A DNA stretch of 64,000 nt, taken from NCBI RefSeq assembly GCF_001540865.1, contig NC_033638.1:1701902-1765901 (forward strand), read 5' to 3'. The notes beneath the pieces were generated by a model. That model was given only the letters and a program-made list of their open reading frames with translations. It had not been told where the DNA came from and ran no database searches. Shown here piece after piece: positions 36,807-48,507 of the stretch. The first letter of the stretch is position 1. Each line of letters starts with the position of its first letter. This DNA comes from Ananas comosus (Eukaryota > Streptophyta > Magnoliopsida > Poales > Bromeliaceae). The position numbers and the translations under genes were made by a program.

Positions 36807-37790
36807 TGTCACGCCCCGCCCCGAAACCACTACTAATTTGGCACGATTTGGCCGCGGCGGCGAATTGCCGAACGGACAGCACCTCCCTTGTCCGCCTAAG
36901 GCTCAACAACAGGAATGTGCACAAGAATTTACCCAGAAAATTAAATTCTAAACATACACATTCACAAGGGCACAAACAGTGCCAGTGCCAACAATACAAA
37001 AAGCAGGTAATCCACAAGATAAAGCATGTGAAATAAAGAGAGTACCTTACTAACTATTACAATAGTTTCATCATTTTCATTTACATTATTTCCTTAAATG
37101 AGTACATCATTCATCCAAAATACATAGCTCTCCAAATCCTCACCTACAATGACTCTCTCAGATGCATAGGTGTGCTAATGCAAAAAGGAAAGCTACTATG
37201 CTACCACGATCTCACTGATCGGGCGCGATGCCCTTGCCGCGGTCCTCTCTCGACAACCCTGTACCTACCACTGGAAATAGAGTGGGGTGAGAACTATCTT
37301 CCATAGTTCCCAGTGGGCTCGGCCGCCGACTCTGCCGATCTCCCCACTAGGTCCAAGTGGGCACAAGCAACAACAGGTAGATAGATAGATAGATATCTCA
37401 AAGCAGTAAATGCAATAGTAGGAAAACTATGCTACTATGCCCATATTCACGAATATGAATACATGCATCATATAATAAAGGTTTGCTACCATGTTAACAA
37501 ATTCGATCCGTGTTCGAATAGCAATGTTCAATGACATTATTAAACCTTTGACCTTTCCGTTTACCCAATCTGTGGCGAGGCCCTAGGGCTCGCCTATAAC
37601 TCACCTTTCAATCCCAAAGTGGGGAGGGAGCTCCAAGTGCACCCAAGCCCGAGACCGTCTGCGGACCTCCATGTGGTCCGGACCTCCAAGTGGTCCTAGT
37701 CGCGCGACACTCTGGAGTACTCGACGACAATCCCCTTTATGTGGGGATAGGATGGCTATACCACCCCAAAAGCAGACTGTGAGCTAAGAT

Positions 37791-37962
37791 CTATCCTCTC
37801 CAAGTGAGGATACACTACCACTAGGGTCAACAACCGAATCCAATCCTCTCCAAGTGAGGATGCACTATAACTAGGGTCAACAACCCAATCCAATCCTCTC
37901 CAAGTGAGGATGCACTATAACTAGGGTCAACAACCCAATCCAATCCTCTCCAAGTGAGGGTA
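37791..37962. repeat. 50-bp tandem repeat in family 2 LTR
   Basis: About 3.4 copies with CAAGTGAGGA at 37801, 37851, 37901 and 37951; the unit also contains CTAGGGTCAACAACC. Confidence 0.9.
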
Positions 37963-39222
37963 CTTAGGTTTACTAAGTTCTCTATCCACAAGGCATTTTC
38001 TAGGGGATCCATTTATCCCTAGGTTCTCAAACCTCTAGTGTCATTTACACTACATTAATGCCACTCGTTATTCTTTAACATTTGGATGCCACTCGTTTGT
38101 TCTTTGACATTAACACTATTTTCTATGTCATCAACACCCCCATCGGGTTCATCTCTTTTCTTTCGCATCATAGGATCCATGTTTCGACCCAATCCTCACC
38201 TAAGCTACCAAGCGTTCCAAGTACACTAGGTTATCAATTAGAAAGCATAAGGAATGGAGCTACTATACAATCCCACAATGCAACATGTAAGAGATAAGAT
38301 TAAATGCAATCTAAGACATAGAAAGGAGTTCGAAAGCTTCGGGATGGCACCCCCCACCTTTAATCGATGTAGAGGCTTTGGAAAACCTTCTTGGCGAACT
38401 TTACGAAAAGGCTTTAGCCTTCCTTGCCCAAGACAATGCCAAATCGGCCTTGTTTTGCCGATAGCTCCACGCTGGCTCGCCGAATGCTAAAACCGACTTC
38501 GCCCCCGCGTTTTGTGACCTAGCAATTAGGTTTCCAAGGCTTCAAATGAGATCAATCTTATACTTTCTCAAAAACCCCATTTTGGAGCCCTAGGTTTGCA
38601 CCCATAGCAAACCACCAATAAAACCCTAGATTCTTGGGATTGATCTACTTAGAAGCATGCTTATGGTCCATTTGACCCATTCCAAAGCATCAAAACCCAA
38701 AACCCTAAGTTCTAGAAGCTAGGGTTCAAGAGCTTACCTCTTGTGCTACACCAAAGAGAAGATGAGAGGGAGATGAAGGTGTCCAAAGCCTTCCTCTTGA
38801 TCTCCTTCTCCTTCTCCTTCTTATTCTTCTCATTCCTTTCCTTCCTCTCCTTCTTGTTCTTCTTCTTCTCCTTTCCTTTCTAGAGAGAGAGAGCAAGAGA
38901 GAAAGAGAGTGTGAGAGAGGGAATGAGAGAAATGAGGGAATGAGAGAGGGGGCGGGCTCATAAGCCCTTCTATTGTAACAATATCCAGTTTAGTCCCTCA
39001 ACTTTTCATCTCTCAACCTGCCTTCACTAGGCATTCTGCGCCCAGAGGGACCGGTCTCTGCTCGGGGAGACCGGTCCCCGAGAGCTCTCCCTGCGGCCTG
39101 GGGACTTCTCGCGTACGGGAACCGTTCCTCACCCGAGGGACCGGTCCCTGGGAGACCGGTCCTTCCTGAGAGACCGGTTCCCGAAAGGGGAACTTTCAGG
39201 ACTTAGCCAAATTTAGGATTTC

Positions 39223-41638
39223 TGTCACTCCCCGGATCACACTTTCTTCGGGCGCGTCGACAAATCCGCCGTATACAAAGGAATTTTTCCTGTATACGAA
39301 GCGATAGCTGTACTTGTAAATCAAACACTACTACGAACAGTAGTAGAGAGCTGCTAGAGAAAACAAAAGCTAAACAAACTGAGTTTCATATACATAGTCC
39401 AAATCCAAAATACAAAACTACTCGCACTGGCGAGTTAAAGATAGGTATGTACATGAACTCCAGCAAAACAACTACCTGCAGTAGGGTGCCTCTAGCTCTG
39501 TCAGTCGGGTAGGGCTCTAGCTCGCAACGCCCTTGCCTCGATCCTGATCCGCGGAAGGCGCAGTAGCCAGAACCTGTGGCTCTGCAAAAATATAGGTAAC
39601 AACGGGGCGTGAGAACTACTGTAAAAACAAGTAGTCCTCAGTGGGTACCGCCCAAAACAACATCGGTCCACCCACTAAGTCTACAGAAGGGAGCAAGAAT
39701 AGCCGAAAAGCAGGAAATAAACTCAACCGCTACCAATCACTATACTATCATGCTCTACACTAACCAACTGTAGGAAATGTCCAATCTGACCCAATCCAAT
39801 CGGGACTGTAAGCATACCCGTCCCCGGGACTGTGAATACACCCGTCCCTGCCCCGTTGCGACTATCGGGCTCTATCCACACTAACTGGTCCGTGGAGAGC
39901 AAGTCCAACTGGCATGAGCGACACCAACGCGAAAGCACAAAGCCTGACTCCGGAGTGGCACTCGTGGGCGCTACCCAACCGAGTATGCAGCGTATCTCTG
40001 TCGAGCTCAATCAGGCTCCAACTAGCCAAAGTCAAGTGAACAGGGTCAAAACAGGTCTACAAACCAAACCCACGTGCCCTCGGCACAATCTGTGACCAAA
40101 ACAAGAATCTGGGTCCACCGCTAACCCGAACGGCACCCAACGACCCGAAACAGCCTAAACTCTGCTGAAAAATAAGCTCGGCATCCCAGCACGAGCGTAA
40201 ATGCCTTCTAAACTACCCCAGGTATCCATCGCACTGATACTGCAACGATACAATCGAATCACGGCTCCTAGAGCTAAATCTGGTAGTTTAAGCATATGAC
40301 GGGTCAAAACGCAGGTTTTCTCCTAAGTCAAAATTCAAGTCCAACATGTATAATATAAACATTCATTTCAGCATGCTTTTATATTCATATTACGTCCAAA
40401 ATGCTAATCGATGAATTAAAGCATGATATACAAAAATCGAACTATACACGTCGACTAAACATGCACTTAGGAGCGAAACCGATGATACACCCACCTCTAG
40501 TGCAATTCCTGGCAGCAAGATGGTCTCGGATCACAAGCAACACTGCTGGAAACACCTCCAAACCAGCAACAAAGCCCCTCAAGATCTGGATTTACAATTC
40601 ACCCAAAAATCCAATAAAAATCATCAATTTCAGCCTTAAGCTTGGATTTATCCAATTCCAATGTCAAAACTCACCTAATGATCTCCAATTCAGGTGGAGA
40701 GGGTTCCAAATCCAGTACTGGTTGATAGGGAAAGTGACTCAGCTCCACAAAGCCCCTGCTTCCCAAGTTCACCCCAAGAAAACTCAAGAATTGGCAAATT
40801 CTGTCCAAAGCAACAGCAGCAGAGGAAAACCTCAGTTCGACCAAGCTAACCTCAACCAAAATCTGCAATTCAGGGCTTCGTGGATTCCTCTGGAAGTCTA
40901 GAATCCAGCAAACCAAGTTTCGTCGAAATCCGACCTTCCTACGTCGCGCACGAGCCAAAACACTGGAGGTCGTCGCTGAAGAACTGCAGAATCAGCACCT
41001 TGCAATTCTTGGAGAGGTGGATCTTGATGCAAATTGGAAAGATTGGAGGGATTAGGGATGAAAATTCTAAGTCCTCTGTGAAGAACAGGTAAAAGAGATC
41101 AATGGGGACGAATACCAGGTATTTATAGGCTGCTGGAGGGATAAGATAAGCCCTAGGAAAAACAGTTGCTATCCAGTGTTCCTACAGAAACGGGCGTTTC
41201 TGGGCGCCCGGAACCATGTTCTCGGCGACCAGAACATCCCGACTGCACAAACCGGGCTCCTCGGACTCTCCGCTCGCGGTGTGCTACGCCCGTAAATGGC
41301 TCCGGCGGAACTCACCTACTGCCCTGCCACGCGTCGAAGCAAGCGATATTCACGATGTCGAATTTCCGGACCCACATCTGGGCGCCCGGAACATGGGATC
41401 CGAATTGGCTTCCAGTTTCAGTTAAATTCAACACTCGTTTCTGGGCGACCCTAACAATGTTCTGGGCGCCCGAATCTGGCAAAACTCCAGATTTTTGTTT
41501 ATTCGCTCTCGCGGACTCAACTCCAAAGCACTTTTTATATTTTGGACATTTTTAACTCCTACAAAGGGTATTCTCTCGACAGTTAGTCGATCCTGGATGA
41601 AGTACAATACTCGGATTTCGAGAATTCACTTCCTCACA
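39223..41638 (-). mobile_element. Family 3 LTR unit within the composite LTR
   Basis: From TGTCACTCCCCGGATC to TTCCTCACA, 2.4 kb. It is related to 58344 to about 59450. It has the hairpin ACTACT..AGTAGT (39615-39636) and GGGCGCCC palindromes in the U3 position (41202, 41380, 41463). Short ORFs at 40401-40901 and 41166-41555 lie in non-coding LTR sequence and are not called. Confidence 0.7.
41190..41475 (-). promoter_or_regulatory. GGGCGCCC palindromes in family 3 U3
   Basis: TCTGGGCGCCCGGAAC at 41200, a degenerate partner (CGGCGACC) 21 bases on, another copy at 41380, and a pair GGGCGACC/GGGCGCCC at 41443 and 41463, 20 bases apart. Positionally equivalent to the ACCGGT arrays of families 1 and 2. 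Confidence 0.55.
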
Positions 41639-41709
41639 TCCTCCCCTCCTTAAAAGAAGTTTCGTCCTCGAAACTAACTCAATTCTTAACTTTAACTCAA
41701 ACCCATACC

Positions 41710-43383
41710 TCATTCCTCAAATAAATGAGGATGGTGCTTTCTCATCAGTTCGTCGAGCTCCCAGGTGGCCTCGCGATCATCGTGATTGCTCCACCGAATC
41801 TTCACATAGGAGATTTCTCGATTTCTCAACTTTCGCACCTCTCGGGCGATTACCCCTACCGGAAACTCTTTATAACTCAAGTCTTCTTGAAGCTCCGGCG
41901 GCTCATATAGCATCGCGTGCTTGGGGTCGTGAATATACTTGCGGAGATTGGAGATATGGAACACATTGTGTACATCCGCAAGTTTCGGCGGCAAAGCAAG
42001 TCGGTAGGCCACCGTGCCGACTCGATCCAATATTTCATATGGTCCAATATATCGGGGACTTAGTTTTCCCTGCACTCCAAACCGCTTCACACCCCGCATC
42101 AGTGAAACTTTCAAGAATACGCGGTCGGCCACCGCGAACTCTATATCTCGTCGGCGCCTATCTGCATAGCTTTGCTGTCTCGACTACGCCGTGAGCAATA
42201 TCTTGCGAGTAAGGCGGACTTTCTCCTCCGCTTCTCGCAGAACATCGGGGCCGAACTCTGTACGTTCACCCACATCGCTCCAGTGTATAGGAGACCGACA
42301 CGTCCGCCCATAGAGAGCCTCAAACGGTGCCATCTCCACACTAGCATGATAACTGTTGTTGTAGGCGAACTCAGTCATAGGTAGGTGGTCACACCAACTT
42401 CCCTTATAGTCAATGACACATGCTCGCAACATGTCCTCCAGAGTTTGAATAGTTCTCTCTGTTTGCCCATCGGTCTGAGGATGAAATGCGGTGCTAAAGT
42501 CGAGCCGTGTGCCAAGGGCTTCCTGCAGGTTCTTCCAGAAGTGTGAAGTGAACCGGGGGTCACGATCCGACACGATCGCTTTTGGCACCCCATGCAGTCT
42601 CACTATCACGTCAAGGTATACCTGCGCTAACTTGTCACCCGACCACGTGGTGTGGATCGGCAAGAAGTGAGCCGACTTCGTCACTCGGTCCACAATTATC
42701 CAAATTGCATCGTGGCCGCCTGTTGAGCGAGGCAAGCCGACCACGAAGTCCATCGATATGTCCTCCCACTTCCAAACGGGAATTGGTAGGCTTTGAAGCT
42801 TTCCCGCTGGAAATCAACGCTCGGCCTTTACTTGTTGGCATGTTAGGCACTTTGCCACAAAGCGTCCAATATCACCCTTCATTCCTGGCCACCAATAGTG
42901 CATTTTTAATCCTTGATACATTTTGGTACCGCCCGGGTGATCGGCATATGGAGATCGGTGTGCTTCTTGTAGGATCAACTCACGAAGCTCTCCATCCTTC
43001 GGTACACACCATCGGTTTCGAAACCGAAGCGTACCATCGGCGTCTACCCTGAAATCGCCGCCATGCCCTTCCTCGATGTTTCGCCGCACCTTTTGGAGTT
43101 CGGGGTCTGCGGGTTGCAGATCTTTGAGCCTCTCCAACAAGGTCGGTTGGACAACGAATGCCATCAACTGAGCTGGAGTCTCGGGGGTAACTACTTCGAG
43201 ATCCAGCCGCTCCATCTCTAGCCATAGAGGTGATTGATTAGTAACCCACACGGCAAGGTTCTTCGCCGACTTCCTACTCAGCGCATCCGCGACCACATTT
43301 GCCTTCCTGGGGTGGTAGACGATATCAACGTCATAATCCTTTAATAGCTCCAACCACCGCCGCTGACGCATATTGAGCTCCTT
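41710..43383 (-). pseudogene. Chromovirus RNase H end, integrase and chromodomain
   Basis: In one frame with the upstream pol. It starts [18 protein letters not shown] and [16 protein letters not shown]. The zinc finger [18 protein letters not shown] is followed by a TGA at 42814. Then [18 protein letters not shown] and the catalytic triad: Asp in [11 protein letters not shown], Asp in [13 protein letters not shown], Glu in [21 protein letters not shown] at 42184 precedes SRQQSYADRRRRDIEF. The C-terminus has GPYEILDRVGTVAYRLALP and the chromodomain YVKIRWSNHDDREATWELDE, ending PHLFEE. The two stops replace Arg (CGA) and Gln (CAG) codons judged from the sister element at 9200-9850. Confidence 0.92.
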
Positions 43384-44904
43384 CTATGTGAACAGGTACT
43401 TCAAGCTCTTGTGGTCGGTATAGATCTCACAATGGGCACCATATAAATAGTGCCTCCACAGCTTCAAGGCGAAAATCACCGCCGCTAGCTCCAAATCATG
43501 AATGGGGTAGTTCTTTTCATAGCTCTTCAGCTGACGGGATGCATATGCGATCACTCTCCCGTTTTGCATTAGTACACACCCCAATCCAAGATAGGAGGCA
43601 TCACTGTAGACCACGAAGTCTTCGCCCTGCACCGGTAGAGCGAGCACCGGAGTCGAAGTCAATCTTTGCTTCAACTTTTTAAAACTCCGGTCGCACTTTT
43701 CGCTCCACACAAACTTTGTGCCTTTCTGAGTCAGGCGGGTAAGTGGAATCACTATCTTGGAAAAGCCTTCCACAAACCGCCTATAGTAGCCCGCCAAGCC
43801 CACAAAGCTTCGAACCTCCGTGACATTCGTCGGGCGCAGCCAATCCTTGATTGCCTCAACTTTCCTCGGGTCTACAAAAACTCCACCCACGAAAATCACG
43901 TGCCCCAAGAAGGGGACCTCGCGGAGCCAGAAGTCACACTTCTTTAGCTTAGCATATAGCTTCTCCTCCCGAAGGACTTGAAGCACTATCCTTAAATGTT
44001 CGGCATGTTCCTCGTCATTACGAGAATAGACCAATATGTCGGCTATGAAGACCACGACAAATTGGTCTAAGTACTCTCTGAAGACACGGTTCATTAAATT
44101 CAAAAATGCCGTTGGAGCATTCGTGAGTCCAAATAGCATGACCGTGAATTCGTAGTGTCCATACCGCGTGCAGAACGCGGTCTTCTGCACATCCTCCGGT
44201 TTGATCTTCAGCTTGTGATAGCCGGATTGCAAATCTATCTTCGAGTACACACACGACCCCTGCAACTGATCGAACAAGTCATCGATTCGGGGTAATGGGT
44301 ACTTGTTCTTAATCGTAACTCTGTTCAACTCTCGATAATCCACGCAAAGTCGAAACGATCCATCCCTCTTCCGTACAAACAACACCGGGGCTCCCCACGG
44401 GGATACACTTGGCCAGATAAATTGCTTGTCGAGGAGGTCTTGCAATTGACTCCTCAACTCTTTCAATTCCGCCGGCGCCATTCGGTACGGAGCCTTCGAG
44501 ATCGGTACGGTACCGGGAACCAAGTCTATGACGAACTCGATCTCCCGATCCGGTGGTATCCCCGGCAACTCCGCGGGAAATACATCCGGGAACTCCCGCA
44601 CCACCAATAGCTCCTCTAACGTTGGAGCTACTCGTTCCACTTCCACAACAGTTGCCAAAAATGCCGTGCAACCGCTGTTAACCAACTTCCTTGCTCTCGT
44701 CGCCGACACCGTCGCGACGAAGCATGAGCTTTGATAAGCCCGGTATGTGAACTCCTCTTGTCCTGGCTCACGGAACGTCATCACCCTGCTCTTGCAGTCG
44801 ATCGTTGCGTGGTACTTCGAGAGCCAGTCCATGCCCAGAATGACGTCATAAGCCTCAAGCTTTGTGAGTTCCAGTGTTCGGATAGGCATAATCCAGTCGC
44901 CTAT
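43384..44904 (-). pseudogene. Chromovirus protease tail, reverse transcriptase, RNase H
   Basis: Begins after the TAA at 44905 in the same frame ([10 protein letters not shown]). RT motifs are complete: [65 protein letters not shown] and [20 protein letters not shown]. The catalytic motif reads [12 protein letters not shown] where the sister element has FIDD, so one of the two metal-binding aspartates is Ala. RNase H has [30 protein letters not shown] and [17 protein letters not shown]. The frame ends YLFT then TAG (43384), where the sister has CAG. Loss of the catalytic Asp alone should inactivate RT. Confidence 0.93.
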
Positions 44905-46395
44905 TTATACGGGACACGACGCACACTCCGAGTACGTGTTAAACGTTGACCCAGGACCCTCCACTCGCCACTTGTCACTCGCCTCTATGAGTATGCCATG
45001 CATGCGTGCGAATGATCTACTTATGAATGAATGCGTGGCTCCTGTATCAAATAAAGCCCTGGAGCGAACTCCGTTAATTAAAACCATACCTGCCACAAGG
45101 CGATGCTCCTCCGCCTCCGCAGGTTCCTCAGCTTGGACCTGAGCGGCGAATACCCGTCCGCTTGGGGCCGATCGCGTCACTTCAGGTTGACGCGGCATCA
45201 TCGCGCGTCCCGTCGACGCGGCCGTCGGTGGAGCTGCTCCATAGTGAGCCGGAATCGCCGGCGCCAATGCAATCGATGGGGCAGGTGAGGCTCCTCCTCC
45301 CGGGCAGTCCCGAATGAAGTGCCCCGGTTGCCCACACTTGTAGCACTTCCCTCGGCCTTGCTCACAGCGTGAGACTGGGTGGTCTCCGCCGCATACAATG
45401 CATCGCCGCGCTCCACCGCACTTTTGTTGAGTGCGCGGATACTTCGGGGGTTTCTTGTAATGTGTTTGTCCCCCCGAACTACCACTGCCCTGGCATTTCT
45501 TGCCCTTATCCTTGGACTCAGCCAAAAGCTCACGCTTCTCCCGAACGTGGGCGTCTCCGTGCTCCGCCCATAGCGCTCGATCGAAGACCTCCGCAAAGGT
45601 CGTGAGCTTGAGTATCTGCACGGCCTTATAAATCCCCGGCCGAAGTCCTCGCAAGAACCACTCGGCCCGGTCCCGGTCATCCTTTACAATATCCGGGACG
45701 CAATCTATAATATGGGAGAATTCTTGCTCATACTCTGCCACCGAGCGGTCCCCTTGCTCTAGCTTGCGGAACTTCTCCTTGAGCTTCCGCTTCAATGTAT
45801 CGGGGAAATAGTTGGCGAACAGCTCCCGCTTGAATTCCTCCCATAACATTGGCGGAAGGCCGGGAAGCCGATCCCGTTTGACGCGCTTCCACCAAACTTT
45901 CGCCGCCTTTTCCAAGCAATGGGTGGCGAGGTACACCTTATTTCTCTCCAAAGTGCGCAAGTCTTCAAAGAGGGTCTCCATCGAGTCAATCCAAGACTCG
46001 ACCATCTCCGGTTCCACCTTCTTGCCCTCGAAGGTTGGCGGATGGAACTTGTTGAACTTGATAAGAGCCGCCAACGCGCGCTCTCCCTCCACGTCCTTGG
46101 CCGTCACATCGGGTGTAGCCGATCCCGATGCCGCCTGTGGCACGATCGTTGGCGGTGGGCGTGCCGTCACCGGAACCGCCGCTATGCCCTCACCTTCTGC
46201 CACTCCGGGTACATGAGTCGAGGGTGCGGGCGGACCACCGCCCTCATTCATCGTCACAGCCGCCGCCGCAACCTGCCGCTCCAAAAGATCCTGGAGTCGC
46301 TCGAATCGGGTCTCCTGGCGCTGCACCACACTGGTCAGCGCGGTCACTTGCGCTTGCAACCAATCCATCACGCTCGGTTCCTCCTGCTTAGGCAC
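44905..46395 (-). CDS. Chromovirus gag and aspartic protease (intact 496-residue frame)
   Basis: Starts MPKQEEPSVMDWLQAQ with a heptad-rich N-terminus (VVQRQETRFERLQDLLE). The retrotransposon gag domain follows: FHPPTFEGKKVEPEMVESWI, METLFEDL, WWKRVKRDRLPG, FKRELFANYFPDTLK and EKFRKLEQGDRSVAEYEQEF. A nucleocapsid zinc knuckle CYKCGQPGHFIRDC follows a partial CIVCGGDHPVSRC. The protease has LFDTGATHSFISRSFARMHG. The frame ends at TAA 44905, where the sister element has CAA, so this was once part of one gag-pol frame. Gag assembles virus-like particles in the cytoplasm; the protease matures the polyprotein. Still translatable as written. Confidence 0.9.
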   Translation of the reverse strand: MPKQEEPSVMDWLQAQVTALTSVVQRQETRFERLQDLLERQVAAAAVTMNEGGGPPAPSTHVPGVAEGEGIAAVPVTARPPPTIVPQAASGSATPDVTAKDVEGERALAALIKFNKFHPPTFEGKKVEPEMVESWIDSMETLFEDLRTLERNKVYLATHCLEKAAKVWWKRVKRDRLPGLPPMLWEEFKRELFANYFPDTLKRKLKEKFRKLEQGDRSVAEYEQEFSHIIDCVPDIVKDDRDRAEWFLRGLRPGIYKAVQILKLTTFAEVFDRALWAEHGDAHVREKRELLAESKDKGKKCQGSGSSGGQTHYKKPPKYPRTQQKCGGARRCIVCGGDHPVSRCEQGRGKCYKCGQPGHFIRDCPGGGASPAPSIALAPAIPAHYGAAPPTAASTGRAMMPRQPEVTRSAPSGRVFAAQVQAEEPAEAEEHRLVAGMVLINGVRSRALFDTGATHSFISRSFARMHGILIEASDKWRVEGPGSTFNTYSECASCPV

Positions 46396-46793
46396 CTCAG
46401 GAGTCGGTGCTGGGGCAGTTCTACGTGTGTATCGTCTTAGAGTCCCTTAAACGCAATTACTTGGTCAGTCATCTTAACCAATTACCTCGTCGCAATTACG
46501 ACGCATGACGACCCAACAACAAAATCGGGCGGAAGCACACAAGTGTACTCGTTCTAGAGTCTTGGTATCATGTCGTCGGCCGCCGACACAACCACCTCGA
46601 GGCAAGAACTCATACCACTTGAATCCGTCTCTAATCACGACTAGAGTCATATTACCAACTTTGACCCAATCGAATCAACTTCCGCCATCGTTATAGGTTC
46701 ACATTCCGCTCACGCACCTATAACCTTAGGGCTTACCAACCTAGGGTCTCCTAGGTCATCCTAGACTTTCTCTCTTTACTTGCTCTCATTGCT

Positions 46794-46804
46794 CTGATAC
46801 CACA
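46794..46804 (-). other. Primer binding site (initiator Met tRNA)
   Basis: Minus-strand TGGTATCAGAG a few bases inside the 5' LTR end (46811). This is the usual initiator-tRNA-Met site of plant gypsy elements. The gag leader occupies 46396-46793 and shows no other feature. Confidence 0.85.
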
Positions 46805-46810
46805 AAGGCT

Positions 46811-47561
46811 GTCACTCCCCGCCCCGAAACCACTACCAATTTGGCACGATTCGGCTGCTGCGGCGGATTGCCGAACGGACAGCACCTCCCCTGTCCGCCC
46901 AAGACTCAACAACAGGAATGTGCACAAGAATTTACCGAGAAAATTAAATTCTAAACATACATATTCACAAGGGCACAAACAGTGCCAACAATACAAAGAG
47001 CAAGTAATCCACAAGATAAAGCATGTAAAATAAAGAGAGTACCTTACTAACTATTACAATAGTTTCATCATTTTCATTTACATCATTCCCTTAAATGAGT
47101 ACATCATTCATCCAAAATATATAGCTCTCCAAATCCTCACCTACAATGACCCTCTCAGAAGCATAGGTGTGCTAATGCAAAAAGGAAAGCTACTATACTA
47201 CCACGGTCTCACTGATCGGGCGCGATGCCCTTGCCGCGTTCCTCTCTCGACAACCCTGTACCTACCACTGGAAATAGAGTGGGGTGAGAACTATCTTCCA
47301 TAGTTCCCAGTGGGCTCGGCCGTCGACTCTGCCGATCTCCCCACTAGGTCCAAGTGGGCACAAGCAACAACAGGTAGATAGATAGATAGATATCTCAAAG
47401 CAGTGAATGCAATAGTAGGAAAACTATGCTACTATGCCCATATTCACGAATATGAATGCATGCATCATATAATAAAGGTTTGCTATCATGCTAACAAATT
47501 CACAGTTAGTCGATCCTGGATAAAGTACAATCCTCGGATTTCGAGAATTCACTTCCTCACA
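46811..47561 (-). mobile_element. 5' LTR of the near-complete chromovirus, internally deleted
   Basis: TGTCACTCCCCGCCCCG to TTCCTCACA, only 751 bases. It matches 36807-37500, then jumps near 47503 to the last 60 bases of the 3' LTR (CAGTTAGTCGATCCTGG). It retains the hairpin GAACTAT-CTTCC-ATAGTTC (47288-47306). Confidence 0.88.
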
Positions 47562-47566
47562 ATAAA

Positions 47567-48502
47567 CCCCTGCAATTGCATAAAATCACATCATTTCATG
47601 TGATTTTTGGAGTTTTACGGCCCGACAGCGCAAACCGAGGATTTTTTAGCCTGGCCGAGACAACCGTTGGTAGGTCTCGACATGCCGGAGGCCGTGCTCA
47701 TGATTCGGATCTTAGCCGTCCACTGTGGAGAGTGCGGGAGTAACAAGAAACTCTGCAAACAGTGCGCATAGTGCCTAAATGGCGCTTACTTCGCAAACCA
47801 GGGCTTCGCTGACCCCAAAGGAGGTGAGCACATTGATCAACACAGATCAGGGAACGTCGTGCTCACTTCCGGGAGCATCGAGATACCCTCGGATCGCCGA
47901 AATAGCAACCCGAAGCCGAAACAGTGCGTAGAAATTGTAAACTGGACTCACCAGAGCTAGGTGGAGCACGGGATAGCCGGCGGCAGCCGGACGGCGGGCG
48001 AACCGGCAGGAGACGAGTGCGGCCGACCATAGGGGGCCCGGGCACGCGCTGGCCGGCGGCGGGAGGTGGTCGGTGGCGCGGTGGAGAGGCACGAGCCCGC
48101 GAGGCTTAGCTCGAGCTCACGGGTCAACGACGGCCAGGCGGCGGCCGAGGGAGCACCGAGGCTCCGGCGACCGGTCGCCGAAGGTCGAGGGAGGGCGGCG
48201 CGGCCGACCATGGGCGGTGGCGGCACGCAGGGACAAAGATGACCCCGGCACGGCTCAAACTTGTCCTGGGCGGCCACGGGGAGCTAAGGCGGCAACCGAC
48301 GGCACGCGGGGACGATGGGGGCGACGTACGGGAGGTCACCGGAGGTCAAAAAGGGCTACGCGGCCGATCTAGGACAGCGGCGGCTAGCGGGCCATGACCT
48401 TAGCTGAGCTCAACCCAAGCTGGCCGAAGCTGGTCGCGGGTCGCCCAGGCGGTGACGACGGCATGTTCGGACGGTGGGGGCCAGCGGGGACGGCGCCGGA
48501 GG
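47567..48502 (-). mobile_element. Outer 3' LTR, piece 3
   Basis: Matches 27030 to about 27930 of the solo LTR (GGAGGCCGTGCTCA word; GC-rich leader). Short GC-rich frames here are low-complexity and not conserved. Confidence 0.8.
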
Positions 48503-48507
48503 TCAGG

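Larger units (their letters stand above)
36807..41638 (-). mobile_element. 3' LTR, composite of family 2 and family 3 sequence
   Basis: 36807-39222 is family 2 (TGTCACGCCCCGCCCCG start, hairpin GAACTAT-CTTCC-ATAGTTC at 37291-37309, leader with the complement of GAGGTAAGCTC near 38740, ACCGGT array at 39050-39175). 39223-41638 starts with its own LTR-like end TGTCACTCCCCGG and runs to CCTCACA beside the purine tract. The 5' LTR also begins as family 2 and ends with the last 60 bases of family 3. Confidence 0.75.
36807..47561 (-). mobile_element. Near-complete chromovirus with ATAAA target duplication
   Basis: Bounded by ATAAA at 36802-36806 and 47562-47566. The 3' LTR is 36807-41638, the polypurine region 41639-41656 (CCTCCCCTCCTTAAAAG on plus), gag-pol 46395-41710, the primer site 46794-46804 and the 5' LTR 46811-47561. 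The coding frame is continuous apart from four nonsense codons. The two LTRs differ greatly in length because the 5' LTR has a large internal deletion. Confidence 0.92.

Noticed and set aside
37791..37962. Regular 50-bp repeats considered as a CRISPR-like array
   Set aside because: No distinct spacers; units are near-identical throughout, and the setting is a plant LTR.
40401..41555. ORFs of 166 and 129 residues in the composite LTR
   Set aside because: They lie in U3/leader LTR sequence, antisense to the element, without known domain; the second runs through the palindrome array.
45919..46440. 173-residue plus-strand ORF
   Set aside because: Shadow of the gag gene on the opposite strand.
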